A stretch of 64,000 bases of DNA from Tepidibacter hydrothermalis (GCF_029542625.1 NZ_CP120733.1:2728001-2792000); one strand, 5' to 3'. Counted from the first letter of the stretch, positions 16,031 to 25,481 are shown. Program-made: numbers and translations. The notes: a model not told the origin generated them from the letters alone.

Positions 16031-17119
16031 CTATTTGTCTTCAGGAACAATAATTACGTCTTTTGTATATTTATTTAATACTTCGCATCCATCTTCAGTT
16101 GTAATAACAAGGTCTTCAATACGAACACCGATTCCTTCTTCTGGGATATAAATTCCTGGTTCAACAGAGAAACATTGTCCTGGTTTAATGATATCTTCAT
16201 TTACTGAAGAAACATCACCAAATTCATGATCTTCAAGACCACAAGAATGTCCCGTTCTATGTGTAAAGTATTTTCCATATCCTTTTTCTTCAATGTAATT
16301 TCTTGCTGCTAAGTCTACATCACACATTCTATTTCCAGGTTTTGCAGCAGCTATACCTCTTAAGTTTGCTTCTACAACTATGTCATAGATTTCTTTTTGT
16401 CTTTCCGAAATTTCACCGATAAATACAGTTCTTGTCATATCAGATGCATAGTTCTTGTAAAATCCTCCGATATCAAGGATAACACAGTCTCCATATTTTC
16501 CTTTTGTATCATCTGTTACATGGTGTGGATCTGCTGCTCCCTTGGCATATGCTGTGATTGGATCGAAAGATACTTCGTTAATACCATGTTTTTTATAAAT
16601 TTCACGAACCTTAACATTTAATTCTTTTTCAGACAAACCTTTTCCTACCCATGGAATTAATTCATCCATTACAAGGTCATTTAATCTTGAAGATTCTCTC
16701 ATAATAGCAATTTCTTCTTCATCTTTAATCATTCTTACATAGTCAACAATTAAAGAACCATTTACAAATTTACTTCCTCCCCCAAGTTCTTGTAATCTTA
16801 ATAAGAATTTAGATGGCCATACTTTATCTATACCTATGACTTTATCTTTTTCTACAAATTTAGATAAGATTTCAACTCCATCCTGAATATCGTTATACCA
16901 TACGATTTCTACACCAAGATCTTCTTCTTGTGGAAACAATTCATTAATAATAATTTTGTGGTTTCCGTTAACATTTAAGTACAATGCTAACAATCTTTCT
17001 CCAGGAATAATCCATTTTCCTGTTAAATAGAAAATAGCTGTAGGATCAGAGATAATCATTTGTGGCATCTCATTCTCTTCCATTGATTTTAATACTTTGT
17101 TCAATTTGTTTATATCCAT
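16031..17119 (-). CDS. M24 family Xaa-Pro peptidase, copy 1
   Basis: A 362-residue aminopeptidase-P/prolidase type enzyme that cleaves Xaa-Pro bonds. The creatinase-like N-terminal domain covers residues 1-130. The pita-bread catalytic domain has the five metal ligands: Asp in VILDIGG, Asp in YASDMTRTVF, His in GHSCGLEDHE, Glu in FSVEPGIYIP and Glu in VRIEDLV. It is strongly similar over its whole length to the second copy at 60013-61089. It is followed by the iminopeptidase and is divergent from a peptide transporter, so the three form a proline-peptide use module. Confidence 0.88.
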   Translation of the reverse strand: MDINKLNKVLKSMEENEMPQMIISDPTAIFYLTGKWIIPGERLLALYLNVNGNHKIIINELFPQEEDLGVEIVWYNDIQDGVEILSKFVEKDKVIGIDKVWPSKFLLRLQELGGGSKFVNGSLIVDYVRMIKDEEEIAIMRESSRLNDLVMDELIPWVGKGLSEKELNVKVREIYKKHGINEVSFDPITAYAKGAADPHHVTDDTKGKYGDCVILDIGGFYKNYASDMTRTVFIGEISERQKEIYDIVVEANLRGIAAAKPGNRMCDVDLAARNYIEEKGYGKYFTHRTGHSCGLEDHEFGDVSSVNEDIIKPGQCFSVEPGIYIPEEGIGVRIEDLVITTEDGCEVLNKYTKDVIIVPEDK

Positions 17120-17152
17120 AGTTATTCCCCCTATTTTAGTTATTAAATACTT

Positions 17153-17183
17153 TCATGATAATATGCTCGTATGTAAATGTCAA
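17153..17183 (-). promoter_or_regulatory. Sigma-A promoter of the M24/iminopeptidase operon
   Basis: On the minus strand TTGACA (17178-17183) is followed at about 17-base spacing by TATCAT. The predicted start is about 30 bases before the M24 ATG. Confidence 0.6.
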
Positions 17184-17225
17184 TATAACCATTGAAATTT
17201 TTGTAATTTTTTCATTTTTTTGTAC

Positions 17226-17268
17226 AATATGTCTTTTTTATATTATCAATGTATCTTTTTTGTGTTAT
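17226..17268. repeat. 22-bp-period direct repeat between divergent peptide genes
   Basis: Two 21-base units (17226-17246 and 17248-17268) match at 17 positions; both contain a TC-T6 core and end in TTAT. They lie between the M24 promoter and the POT transporter and could bind a shared regulator. The remaining bases up to 17450 hold AT dinucleotide runs and no gene. Confidence 0.45.
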
Positions 17269-17460
17269 TATAGTATATATAGAAAATACATTATATATAA
17301 TTATATATATATGCTATAAAAATATTCTATATTAACACATTAGCAATTGCCATCATATGGTATTTAAAATCATTGTACCTCATCTTAGCCAAGATGAACA
17401 TACATGGTTTTTGAAATACATACATAATATTTGAAATTTTTTTATAGGAGGGATGAGAAA

Positions 17461-18810
17461 ATGGAAAACACAAACAAAAGACCATTTGGGTTTTATGTAT
17501 GCTCACTTGCTTTCACATTTGAAAGATTCGCATTCTACTCAGCAAAATGGTTGATCGCAGTATTCGTAGTTGCTAGTGTAGCAAAAGGAGGACTTGGTCT
17601 TTCCGCTGCAGAAGCTGCAAAAATGTCTGCAAACTTAGTTGCATTCACTTACCTTGCTCCAATAATCGGTGGATATATATCTGACCGTCTAGTAGGTGCC
17701 CGATACCTCGCTCCAATTGGAATGATTTTGATGGGATCAGGATACTTAGTAGGATCTCAGGCTTCGAGTGCTGCTATGGTTAACTTAATGATTATCTTGG
17801 TTTCTATCGGTACAGGTTTATTTAAATGTCAGGCAAACGCTATCACAGGTAGACTTTTCGATGACCCAAGACAATTAGACGGTGCATTCTCTACTCAGTA
17901 CTCTTTCGTTAATTTTGGTTCTTTCTTTGGTACAACAATTATCGGTTTACTTGTAGGAACTAAAGGTTACTCTTTCTGTTTCTTAGTTTGTGCAATCATG
18001 ATGTTTCTTGATGCTGCTTGGTTTATCTTTGGATGGAGATTCTTAGGTGAAACAGGTAAAAAACCATTTAAAATTGATGAACATAAAGAAGTAAAAGAAA
18101 ATAAACAAGCAGAAGAAAATAAACCTCTTACAGCAATAGAAAAGAAAAGAGTTGGTGCTATCATTTTAGTATCTTTATTTTCTGTTATTTTCTGGGTACT
18201 TTGGTACTTAGCATACATGCCTGTATACTACTACTGGGGCGGAGACAATGGACTTGCTAACTGGACGGTAGGTAATTTTACAGTTCCAACAGCTTGGTTC
18301 GACTCATTAAATGCATTCATGTGTATCACATTAGGACCACTTCTTGGTAAATTATGGGGTAAATTAGCTAAGAGACCTAAAGGTGACTTAAGTATGTTTA
18401 AGAAAACTGCTTTAGGTATGATATTATTAGGTTTATCTTACGTAATCTTTGCAATGGCAGATGTTACAAGAGGAGAAAACCTTGCATCACTTGCTTGGAT
18501 TGTTGCCTTTGGTATAGTATTATCTCTTGGCGAAATGGTATTCTCACCACTTGGAAACTCATTCATAACTAAATTCGCTCCACCTAAATTATTAACAAGC
18601 ATGATGAGCGTTTGGGTACTTGCAGTTTTCTTTGCAGGAAAGTCTTACGGATGGTTATATGAATTCACATTAAAATTCAAATTCACATCTGTATACTTTA
18701 CAATCGCAGCTATTGCTATTGTAGCCGGTATTATTCTTTGGTCATTAGATAAAAAGTTGAACAGTTTAGTTGTGGAAGACGAACATGTTACCGACGGCAT
18801 TATAAATTAA
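17461..18810 (+). CDS. POT/PTR-family proton-coupled oligopeptide transporter
   Basis: A 449-residue membrane protein. The ATG at 17461 is nine bases after AGGAGG; an upstream in-frame ATG (17431) has no ribosome site. Helix 1 has the family signature region FTFERFAFYSAKWLIAVFV (ExxERFxYY-like). The second conserved block, IIGGYISDRLVGAR, holds the MFS/PTR DR motif. A charged loop (KVKENKQAEENK type) separates the two halves. It is divergent from the M24 and iminopeptidase genes, so it most likely imports the di- and tripeptides that they digest. Codon use again suggests high expression. Confidence 0.85.
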   Translation: MENTNKRPFGFYVCSLAFTFERFAFYSAKWLIAVFVVASVAKGGLGLSAAEAAKMSANLVAFTYLAPIIGGYISDRLVGARYLAPIGMILMGSGYLVGSQASSAAMVNLMIILVSIGTGLFKCQANAITGRLFDDPRQLDGAFSTQYSFVNFGSFFGTTIIGLLVGTKGYSFCFLVCAIMMFLDAAWFIFGWRFLGETGKKPFKIDEHKEVKENKQAEENKPLTAIEKKRVGAIILVSLFSVIFWVLWYLAYMPVYYYWGGDNGLANWTVGNFTVPTAWFDSLNAFMCITLGPLLGKLWGKLAKRPKGDLSMFKKTALGMILLGLSYVIFAMADVTRGENLASLAWIVAFGIVLSLGEMVFSPLGNSFITKFAPPKLLTSMMSVWVLAVFFAGKSYGWLYEFTLKFKFTSVYFTIAAIAIVAGIILWSLDKKLNSLVVEDEHVTDGIIN

Positions 18811-18841
18811 AATTTAATTTACACCTATATACTTTACAATC

Positions 18842-18877
18842 AAAAAAGAAGTCATTGTTTACAATGGCTTCTTTTTT
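18842..18877. terminator. Bidirectional terminator between transporter and yigZ
   Basis: A long stem of AAAAAAGAAG-type arms (18842-18858 with 18861-18877) has T-runs on both strands and serves the two convergent genes. Confidence 0.8.
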
Positions 18878-18883
18878 AGTAGT

Positions 18884-19534
18884 TTAATCTAAAATCACTT
18901 CATCGTTATATTTAGACAAATAAAAATCTTCCTTTTCTTCAACTTCAACATTTGAACTTGTTATATCTATTATTTTATTCTTTAGCGAATCTACTTCACC
19001 TGATCTTGAGTATACTACGATTGTAACCATATCTTCATATAATATTTCTTTTATTATGTATCCTAAATTTATAAGTTCATTTTGAACTTTTCCTAAAAGA
19101 GTATAGTCTATTTTAAATCTTACATCAGTGTATAAAACTTTGTCTATTACCTTAGATGCATTAAGACCTATTTTAGCTCCTTTTGTATAAGCTCTTACAA
19201 GACCACCTGCTCCTAATTTAATTCCTCCAAAGTATCTTGTTACAACCACCACTACATTTCTTAGATCCTCTTTTTTAATAACTTCAAGAGTTGGTATTCC
19301 AGCTGTTCCAGATGGCTCTCCATCATCACTATATCTTTGAATATCCATATTCATTCCTACTGTATATGCCCATACATTATGAGTTGCATCCTTGTGTTTT
19401 TTTTTGATCTCGTCTATAAATTCTCTCGCTTCTTCTTCAGTTTCAATAGGTTTTGAATACCCTATGAATCTAGATTTTTCTATTATAACTTCATCTTGAC
19501 CGTATTCATGTACAGTCTTGTATTGTTCTATCAT
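18884..19534 (-). CDS. yigZ: YigZ/IMPACT family protein
   Basis: A 216-residue protein. The ATG at 19534 follows AGGAGG; the longer frame upstream has no ribosome site. The N-terminal IMPACT (UPF0029) domain has KSRFIGYSKPIETEEEA, KKHKDATHNVWAYTVG and the highly conserved GEPSGTAGIPTLEVI and VVTRYFGGIKLGAGGLVRAY. A DUF1949 domain follows in the C-terminal 70 residues. Relatives are tied to translation control, but the bacterial role is unresolved. Confidence 0.92.
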   Translation of the reverse strand: MIEQYKTVHEYGQDEVIIEKSRFIGYSKPIETEEEAREFIDEIKKKHKDATHNVWAYTVGMNMDIQRYSDDGEPSGTAGIPTLEVIKKEDLRNVVVVVTRYFGGIKLGAGGLVRAYTKGAKIGLNASKVIDKVLYTDVRFKIDYTLLGKVQNELINLGYIIKEILYEDMVTIVVYSRSGEVDSLKNKIIDITSSNVEVEEKEDFYLSKYNDEVILD

Positions 19535-19579
19535 AAAAATCCTCCTAATTATTAAACTCTTATTATAAAATTCTAGCAC

Positions 19580-19685
19580 AAAATTCGTCTAGTAGCTACG
19601 GTCTGACTCATGTCGCCAACGATTCCTTAGCTCTCTACGTTTCTTAAAAATAGTTGCAAGTGTAGTTCTTCAATTAATGTTATCC
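19580..19685 (-). repeat. Dispersed structured repeat, copy A
   Basis: About 106 bp on the minus strand running from GGATAACATT to CGAATTTT. It matches the copy at 63638-63739 across its length, with conserved blocks CTACAC, TGCAACTATTTT and TCGTTGGCGA. It lies between a terminator and the yigZ start, in the direction of yigZ. AT-rich flanks of the TATATAATTT type appear near both copies. Confidence 0.6.
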
Positions 19686-19733
19686 ATAAATTCAAAATTA
19701 TATAACTTCCTATAATGTATAATATCAAATATG

Positions 19734-19765
19734 GAAAAGCCTGTTGATTAAATAATCAACAGACT
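19734..19765 (-). terminator. Hairpin after the YwaF-like gene
   Basis: GTCTGTTGATTA pairs with TAATCAACAGGC around a short loop, ending CTTTTCC on the minus strand. The stem starts 5 bases past the stop codon at 19770. Confidence 0.6.
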
Positions 19766-19769
19766 TATA

Positions 19770-20516
19770 TTAGTAGCTAGTCACTTCTTCTTCTTGTTTT
19801 ATCATTTCATTTTTCTTATCTCTTATATAAAACGGTATATACCATAGTGAAAATACACATACTGCTATAATAGCAAGTATAGGCACATAATATGGATAAG
19901 GTGGCAGGTAGTCAAGTGGACTTTTGCTGAGTGGTTTACTTCTTAAATATGAATAATTGGCTCCTATAGCATAGTTTACCATCTCTACTCCTACAAAATA
20001 GACCATTGTCCAGTTTATAGTTTTTTTAAGAGACGATAATTTCGGTTCGAATTTGTAAAAATACATCATAAACAATACAGATATTAGCATTCCTCCATGG
20101 CCCATAAAAAACTGCACAAACATAACATGAGGAAATTCAAATCCAGGATCAGGAGTTATCAAAGCAATAACACTTCCCGACATTCCCCAAAAATAAGCAA
20201 CTTCAAAAAAAGCATAACTTTCTCTCAAAACCATTATAATACATAAAATAGTCGTTACCCTACATAAATATAAAGGTAGAGATTCTTGCCATGTAAAATT
20301 ATTAGTAGTTATATACCAAGAATACATAAGAATCTGTTGAACAATAAGCATAATTCCTATACTAAGTCCTACTTTTCTTCTATTTTTTTGTATATGCTCT
20401 CTCATTAAAAACATACCTAAGATAATAGCCCCTATTATTATCAACGTAGTTATATGACTCTTTGAATAAAGATTAAAACTTTTCGAGTCACATGTAGCTT
20501 TCCAAAATGCGTCCAT
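19770..20516 (-). CDS. TIGR02206/YwaF family membrane protein
   Basis: A 248-residue protein with about six transmembrane helices. I start it at MDAFWKATCDSKSFNLYS (20516), behind AAGGAGAG; the longer upstream frame lacks a ribosome site. Conserved features are YSKSHITTLIIIGAIILGMF, LPLYLCRVTTIL and the HGGMLISVLFMMYFY block in the middle. Family function is unknown. The downstream ends are a hairpin and repeat copy A. Confidence 0.8.
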   Translation of the reverse strand: MDAFWKATCDSKSFNLYSKSHITTLIIIGAIILGMFLMREHIQKNRRKVGLSIGIMLIVQQILMYSWYITTNNFTWQESLPLYLCRVTTILCIIMVLRESYAFFEVAYFWGMSGSVIALITPDPGFEFPHVMFVQFFMGHGGMLISVLFMMYFYKFEPKLSSLKKTINWTMVYFVGVEMVNYAIGANYSYLRSKPLSKSPLDYLPPYPYYVPILAIIAVCVFSLWYIPFYIRDKKNEMIKQEEEVTSY

Positions 20517-20733
20517 ATATATTTTTTCTCTCCTTTTTTGTCTATATCTTACAATTTCATCTAACAACCTATACATTATAACATATATATACATAATAAA
20601 AAACGATTATAATTTCCTATTTTTTAACAGTTCTAAATACATATCTCTCTTTTTTTGCCAACTTCATTTATAGATTATATTTTTAATTTTTTTGCTTTTA
20701 TTAAAATCTATTTTAAGTTTGCACAGACAAACT

Positions 20734-20937
20734 AAAAATGACGTTCATTGAAATGTTAGCTACTTTTAGGTTAACATTTTTCCATAAAACTTAGGTTGCG
20801 TCGTTTAAATATCTGTTAAGAAACTTCTTTGTATGACCAAAGGAAGTTTAAGAAGTTTTAAGATATTTAATAAGACGCAATCTTTAGTTTTATAAAACTG
20901 TTAACTAAGTAGCGGTATTTCAATGAACGTCATTTTT
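20734..20937 (-). repeat. 200-bp palindromic 3'-end element, copy 1
   Basis: The 21-bp outer arms (20734-20754 and 20917-20937) are perfectly complementary. Inside lie further paired blocks: CTACTT with AAGTAG, TTAACA with TGTTAA, TTGCGTC with GACGCAA, AAATATCT with AGATATTT and AAACTTCT with AGAAGTTT. They are separated by short internal loops. The apical loop reads GGTCA on the minus strand. It starts 18 bases past the nhaC stop codon. On the minus strand it ends in TTTTT, so it probably also terminates nhaC transcription; no other terminator was found there. Confidence 0.8.
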
Positions 20938-20955
20938 TCGCTCAACCACTAATAT

Positions 20956-22701
20956 TTATAAATCAGCTACATCCTTTAAAGATACAGCCTCCGCATCCTC
21001 TACAGGTTTTCCTACAAAATAAACAGTTCCTATTATAGCTAAAATAGCTATTGGAAGAGTTACATACACAGGTACCCCCAATCCTGCTGGTAAATAACCA
21101 AATAATATCGATATAGATCCTACTGTTAGTGCATATACAATTTGAGTATTAACGTGATCTATATGATTACATCCTGCTCCCATTGAAGACATTATAGTTG
21201 TATCTGAAATAGGTGAACAATGATCTCCGAAAGTCGCTCCAGTTAAAACAGCTCCAGCACTCATTATAATATATGAAGATTCTGGTGATATAGCATGTGC
21301 AAGAGGTATAGTAAGAGGCATAAGTATACCCATTGTTCCATAAGATGTACCTGTTGCAAAAGATATTATAGCTGCAAGTGCAAATATTATAGATGGAAGT
21401 AAGAACTTCGGTATAGCACCAGATAATACAGATACTAAAAACTTAGCAGTTCCAAGCTCTTTTATAACACCACTTAAAGACCATGCAAGTAATAATATAA
21501 CACCTGTTATAACTAATGCGTTCATTCCGTTTACCCAAGTTTCAATAGCTTCTGAAACCTTAAATATTTTTTGACTAGTCCCCATTACAATCGCTACTAT
21601 ACTTGCAAACAATGCTCCTTGGAATAATACTATACTAGCATCAGCTACTCCAAAAGTCTCCCTAACTGCTGTAAATGACATAGGAGAATTCTTTAATAAT
21701 TCTATCAAAGCAGCATCTTCTCCACCCATTATAGTATTGTATCCATTGTAGTAAAAGCCAAGTAAAGATGCAAATATTAAAACACCTATAGGAATTATAG
21801 CATTCCATACACTAAGCTTGATTCCCTCTTTAGGTTGATTTTCCTTACTCTCTTGTAAAAACTTAGAATCCATTTCATCCGATAAAACTTTTCCATTATT
21901 TCTAGCTCTTCTCTCACACTTAAGCATTGGTCCAAACTCTCTTAAAAATACAGCCGTACAAACTATAAATATAAGAATTAATATATTGTAAAATCTATAA
22001 GGAATAGTAGATATAAATACAGAATAAGCATTTACCTGTTGACCTATACTTGCATAAGCATCCTTTATTAAACTTATCTCATAACCAATCCAAGTAGATA
22101 TAATTGCAATACCAGCTATTGGAGCTGCAGTCGCATCTATTATAAATGATAATTTTTCTCTTGATATTTTCATTCTATCTGTTACAGGTCTCATTATAGG
22201 TCCTACTATAAGTGCATTTGCATAATCATCAAAGAATACTATTAATCCTAAAATCCAAGTAAATATCTGAGCACTTTTAGGAGATTTCGCTCTTTTAGCA
22301 AGACTTTCAGCTATTGCCTTAGCTCCACCCATTTTAGTTATAAGTGCAATAAGACCTCCTATAGTTAAACACTGTAGAATAATACCTGCATTCCACGGAT
22401 CTGCTAAAGACGATAACACATTGTCTATTATAGATAAAAATCCATTAAATAAAGCCATTATAAAATTCGAACCATTAAGACTAATTAAAAACGTTCCTGA
22501 AAACACACCTAAAAATAAAGACAATACAACATTCTTAGTTATAAACGCCAAAACTATAGCAACTAAAGGTGGCAATAAAGTTAATAGTCCAAACTTATCG
22601 GCATTAACTTGAGCTGGGTCCAACTCTTCTGCAAAACCTAAATTCATACATAAAGCAAATAACATAAAAGTTAAAATTAAAATAAATCCTCTTTTTCTCA
22701 T
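20956..22701 (-). CDS. NhaC-family transporter under lysine riboswitch control (probable lysine transporter)
   Basis: A 581-residue membrane protein. It has a signal-like first helix (GFILILTFMLFALCMNLGFA) and then about 12 helices of the NhaC/ion-transporter type (LLPPLVAIVLAFITKNVVLS, WILGLIVFFDDYANALIVGP, GAVLTGATFGDHCSPISDTT). Family members are annotated as Na+/H+ antiporters, but those preceded by a lysine riboswitch are thought to move lysine. The aptamer at 22763-23025 directly upstream supports that here. The 200-bp palindrome follows the stop codon. Confidence 0.85.
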   Translation of the reverse strand: MRKRGFILILTFMLFALCMNLGFAEELDPAQVNADKFGLLTLLPPLVAIVLAFITKNVVLSLFLGVFSGTFLISLNGSNFIMALFNGFLSIIDNVLSSLADPWNAGIILQCLTIGGLIALITKMGGAKAIAESLAKRAKSPKSAQIFTWILGLIVFFDDYANALIVGPIMRPVTDRMKISREKLSFIIDATAAPIAGIAIISTWIGYEISLIKDAYASIGQQVNAYSVFISTIPYRFYNILILIFIVCTAVFLREFGPMLKCERRARNNGKVLSDEMDSKFLQESKENQPKEGIKLSVWNAIIPIGVLIFASLLGFYYNGYNTIMGGEDAALIELLKNSPMSFTAVRETFGVADASIVLFQGALFASIVAIVMGTSQKIFKVSEAIETWVNGMNALVITGVILLLAWSLSGVIKELGTAKFLVSVLSGAIPKFLLPSIIFALAAIISFATGTSYGTMGILMPLTIPLAHAISPESSYIIMSAGAVLTGATFGDHCSPISDTTIMSSMGAGCNHIDHVNTQIVYALTVGSISILFGYLPAGLGVPVYVTLPIAILAIIGTVYFVGKPVEDAEAVSLKDVADL

Positions 22702-22762
22702 TCTTACTCCTCCTCAAATTTATTAATACAAGCGAAATTTTTTAGGAGAAGAGTCCATCAAA

Positions 22763-23025
22763 ACAAAAAAACCTTGAGTCTTCACTCAAGGTTTAAATAA
22801 GCATGTTTAAATTAATACCTTACAAATAGGATTAATTGCCTACTTCCATTTGAATGATAGCTCCCCACAAATAAGTATTTGTGACAGTGTTGCATATATT
22901 ATACGCAACCCCAACCCTACAACCTTAAAGCATCAGTTGTAAAGCTTCGGCATTATTTCCTTTCCTACTCCTTCATAGTGCTTAACTCCAAAGTAGTACT
23001 ATTAAACAATGCAACCTCTATCTTT
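22763..23025 (-). ncRNA. Lysine riboswitch (L-box) with terminator
   Basis: On the minus strand the leader has the L-box landmarks in order: AGAGGTTGC (23012-23020), AATAGTA, GAAGGAGT, GGAAAGG, GCCGAAG, GGTTGTAGGGTTGGGG, ACTGTCACA and GGGGAGCTATC. The expression platform ends in a nine-bp stem (ACCTTGAGT with ACTCAAGGT) and T-run at 22764-22793. The nhaC ribosome site follows. High lysine should favour the terminator. Confidence 0.9.
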
Positions 23026-23088
23026 TTTTCGTTCACTTGTTATTTCATAATAATACAATAGACTTTTAATTTAGTCAATAATAAAATT

Positions 23089-23883
23089 TTATTTTCCCAT
23101 AATTTGTATGAATTTTTTTAATGATTCTAAAGCTTTTTCTCTAGGTCTTACCTCTAATATATATACCTTATCTTTACATCCTATATCCTCTACATACTTT
23201 GAAAAATCAATTTTTCCATTTCCTACAACTTGGTGATCACTTATATCATTTACATCATGAACATGAACCGTTTTAATTTTATCTATATTTTTTTTAAAAA
23301 ATTTTATTTCATCGTATAATTCAAAATAAGAATGACCTATATCCCATGTTAAAAATATATTTTTTTTGTTCATAATATTATTTAAAACATCTTGATATAA
23401 TTTTTGAGTAAACCTTCCAGAATTTTCGACGCAAAGTTTAATCTTATTCTCACAACAATCACTCAAATCTAACAAACAATTTTCCAAAATATTTTTATAT
23501 TCTTCATGATAAATATCATCTAAATAATACTTTTTATCTGTCAAAGTAAAATAAGGTGTCGGACCTATGTGTATAGTCATTCTACTCGCATCTATATTTT
23601 TTCCAAACTCTATTATCTCTTTCAATCTATCAATACCTGCATTTCTAACCTTTTCATGAAGATTTAAAAGAAATATATCCTCAGGTGCATGCATAGTAAT
23701 CTCTATATCATTTTCTCTCTTGTATTTTTTTATATTTTCTATATCTTTTTCATCATAATTCTCGGGAAAAAAACACTTCATATTCATATTTATCTCAACT
23801 GCATTAAATCCATTAATTTTAGCAAATTCCATACTATCAAGTATGCTTTTTTCTCCAACAGATGCCGCATATCCTATTCTCAT
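23089..23883 (-). CDS. Sugar phosphate isomerase/epimerase-like TIM barrel
   Basis: A 264-residue AP-endonuclease-2/xylose-isomerase-like barrel. The opening MRIGYAASVGEKSILDSMEF, the metal-binding type segments EITMHAPED, KLCVENSGRF and FLTWDIGHSYFEL, and KTVHVHDVNDISDHQVVGNG are typical. It is third in the T-box operon, 11 bases after serA. Its reaction is unknown. The context suggests a role linked to serine or phosphoglycerate metabolism, but the family cannot be expected to replace SerB. Confidence 0.7.
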   Translation of the reverse strand: MRIGYAASVGEKSILDSMEFAKINGFNAVEINMNMKCFFPENYDEKDIENIKKYKRENDIEITMHAPEDIFLLNLHEKVRNAGIDRLKEIIEFGKNIDASRMTIHIGPTPYFTLTDKKYYLDDIYHEEYKNILENCLLDLSDCCENKIKLCVENSGRFTQKLYQDVLNNIMNKKNIFLTWDIGHSYFELYDEIKFFKKNIDKIKTVHVHDVNDISDHQVVGNGKIDFSKYVEDIGCKDKVYILEVRPREKALESLKKFIQIMGK

Positions 23884-23894
23884 AAAATACCTCC

Positions 23895-25481
23895 CTATAA
23901 TTTTATCCCTTTAGACCATAATACATTTTCAACTGTTGATATATCTTCAATAGACTCTTTTGATACGCCTTCATCTATATTCAGTATCATCAAAGCTTTC
24001 TCTCCTTTTATATTTCTACCAACCTGCATAGTTGCAACATTTATATTATTTCTTCCAAGAACCATTCCTATATCACCTATTACCCCTGGAACATCCCAGT
24101 TTTGTATAAACAGCATATGTTTACTAGGATTTACATCAACTTCATATCCATTTATTTCAACAAGCTTCCCTTCTTTTTTTGCAGATAAACTTCCAAGCAA
24201 AGTAAATTCTCCTATTTTATTTTTTATTTTTACAGACATTGAATCTACATAGTTTTTATAGTTATCTTTTTTCTTTCCTTCATTTACAATTATATCTCTA
24301 TTTTTAGCACATACATGCGCATTTATATAATTTACATTTTCTTTCATTACAGGTTCTAAAAGACCTTTTATAAACGCTATCGTCACCATTTTAATATCCT
24401 GAGAAGCTATATTTCCATGATATTGAATATCTACAAGTTCAATTGGTTCATTGTGGATTTGATAGTATATCTTCCCTAGTTTTTCTGCAAGTTCTATATA
24501 AGGCTTAATCAACTTAAGTTCTTCTCTATGAATAGTTGGAAGATTGACTGCATTAGAAACAATATCTCCATTTAAACCATTTATAATCTGATTAGCTATT
24601 GTTTTTCCTACATTTTCTTGTGCCTCTATAGTTCCAGCACCGATATGTGGAGTAACTATAATATTTGGATGATCAAATAGCTTACTATTTATACAAGGCT
24701 CTACCTTATGAACATCAAGAGCTGCACTTGCAATTTTCCCCTCATTTATTCCTTTTAATAATGCATCCTCATTTATGATACCACCTCTAGCTGCATTTAC
24801 TAATCTAACCCCATCTTTCATACACTTTATTTCATTTTTATCTATAATATTTATAGTTTCTTCTGTTTTAGGAGTATGAACAGTAATAAAATCTGATTCT
24901 TCTACTAACTCCTTTAATCTCTCTTTTTTAGTAGCTTTAAATTTTTCAAATCTTTCATCAGTTATATACGGATCATAAGCTATTATATTCATACCAAAGG
25001 CCTTCATTCTAGTTGCAACTAAAGATCCTATCTTTCCAAGACCTATTATTCCAAGAGTTTTTCCATAAACCTCTACCCCTTTAAAAGAATTTCTTCCCCA
25101 ATTTCCTAATTTAGTATCACCATTGGCTTGAGGTATATTTCTTGATTGAGCAAGTAAAAGTCCTATAGTAAGTTCACAAGCAGACATTGTATTACTTTGA
25201 GGAGTATTTGCTACAATTATACCTCTTTTTGTAGCTGCTTCTACATCTATATTATCTATTCCATTTCCAGCTCTTCCTACTATTTTAAGATTCTTAGCTT
25301 TATCAAATAATTCCTCATCTACATTGGTATTACTTCTAACTATAATAGCATTATAATCATGTATTATGTTTAATAATTCCTCTCTAGAAATACCAACTTT
25401 TATATCTACATCCAATGTCTTTTTTAATATTTTTATTCCTTCTTGATCTATCATTTCTGTAATTATAACTTTATTTTTCAT
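23895..25481 (-). CDS. serA: D-3-phosphoglycerate dehydrogenase
   Basis: A 528-residue enzyme, first oxidation of serine synthesis. The ATG at 25481 lies eight bases after GGAGGG; a TTG five codons upstream overlaps that site. The nucleotide-binding domain has GLGKIGSLVATRMKAFGMNI. The catalytic residues lie in VRLVNAARGGIINEDALL and TPHIGAGTIEAQENV. An intervening (ASB) domain and a C-terminal ACT domain (VPGVIGDIGMVLGRNNINVA) complete the long bacterial form. It is second in the T-box operon, 50 bases after the aminotransferase. Confidence 0.93.
   Translation of the reverse strand: MKNKVIITEMIDQEGIKILKKTLDVDIKVGISREELLNIIHDYNAIIVRSNTNVDEELFDKAKNLKIVGRAGNGIDNIDVEAATKRGIIVANTPQSNTMSACELTIGLLLAQSRNIPQANGDTKLGNWGRNSFKGVEVYGKTLGIIGLGKIGSLVATRMKAFGMNIIAYDPYITDERFEKFKATKKERLKELVEESDFITVHTPKTEETINIIDKNEIKCMKDGVRLVNAARGGIINEDALLKGINEGKIASAALDVHKVEPCINSKLFDHPNIIVTPHIGAGTIEAQENVGKTIANQIINGLNGDIVSNAVNLPTIHREELKLIKPYIELAEKLGKIYYQIHNEPIELVDIQYHGNIASQDIKMVTIAFIKGLLEPVMKENVNYINAHVCAKNRDIIVNEGKKKDNYKNYVDSMSVKIKNKIGEFTLLGSLSAKKEGKLVEINGYEVDVNPSKHMLFIQNWDVPGVIGDIGMVLGRNNINVATMQVGRNIKGEKALMILNIDEGVSKESIEDISTVENVLWSKGIKL

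Noticed and set aside
20734-20937. Insertion-sequence or transposon end for the 200-bp elements
   Set aside because: No transposase, no target-site duplication seen, and the elements are palindromic along their whole length with strict placement after stop codons. A mobile origin is not excluded.
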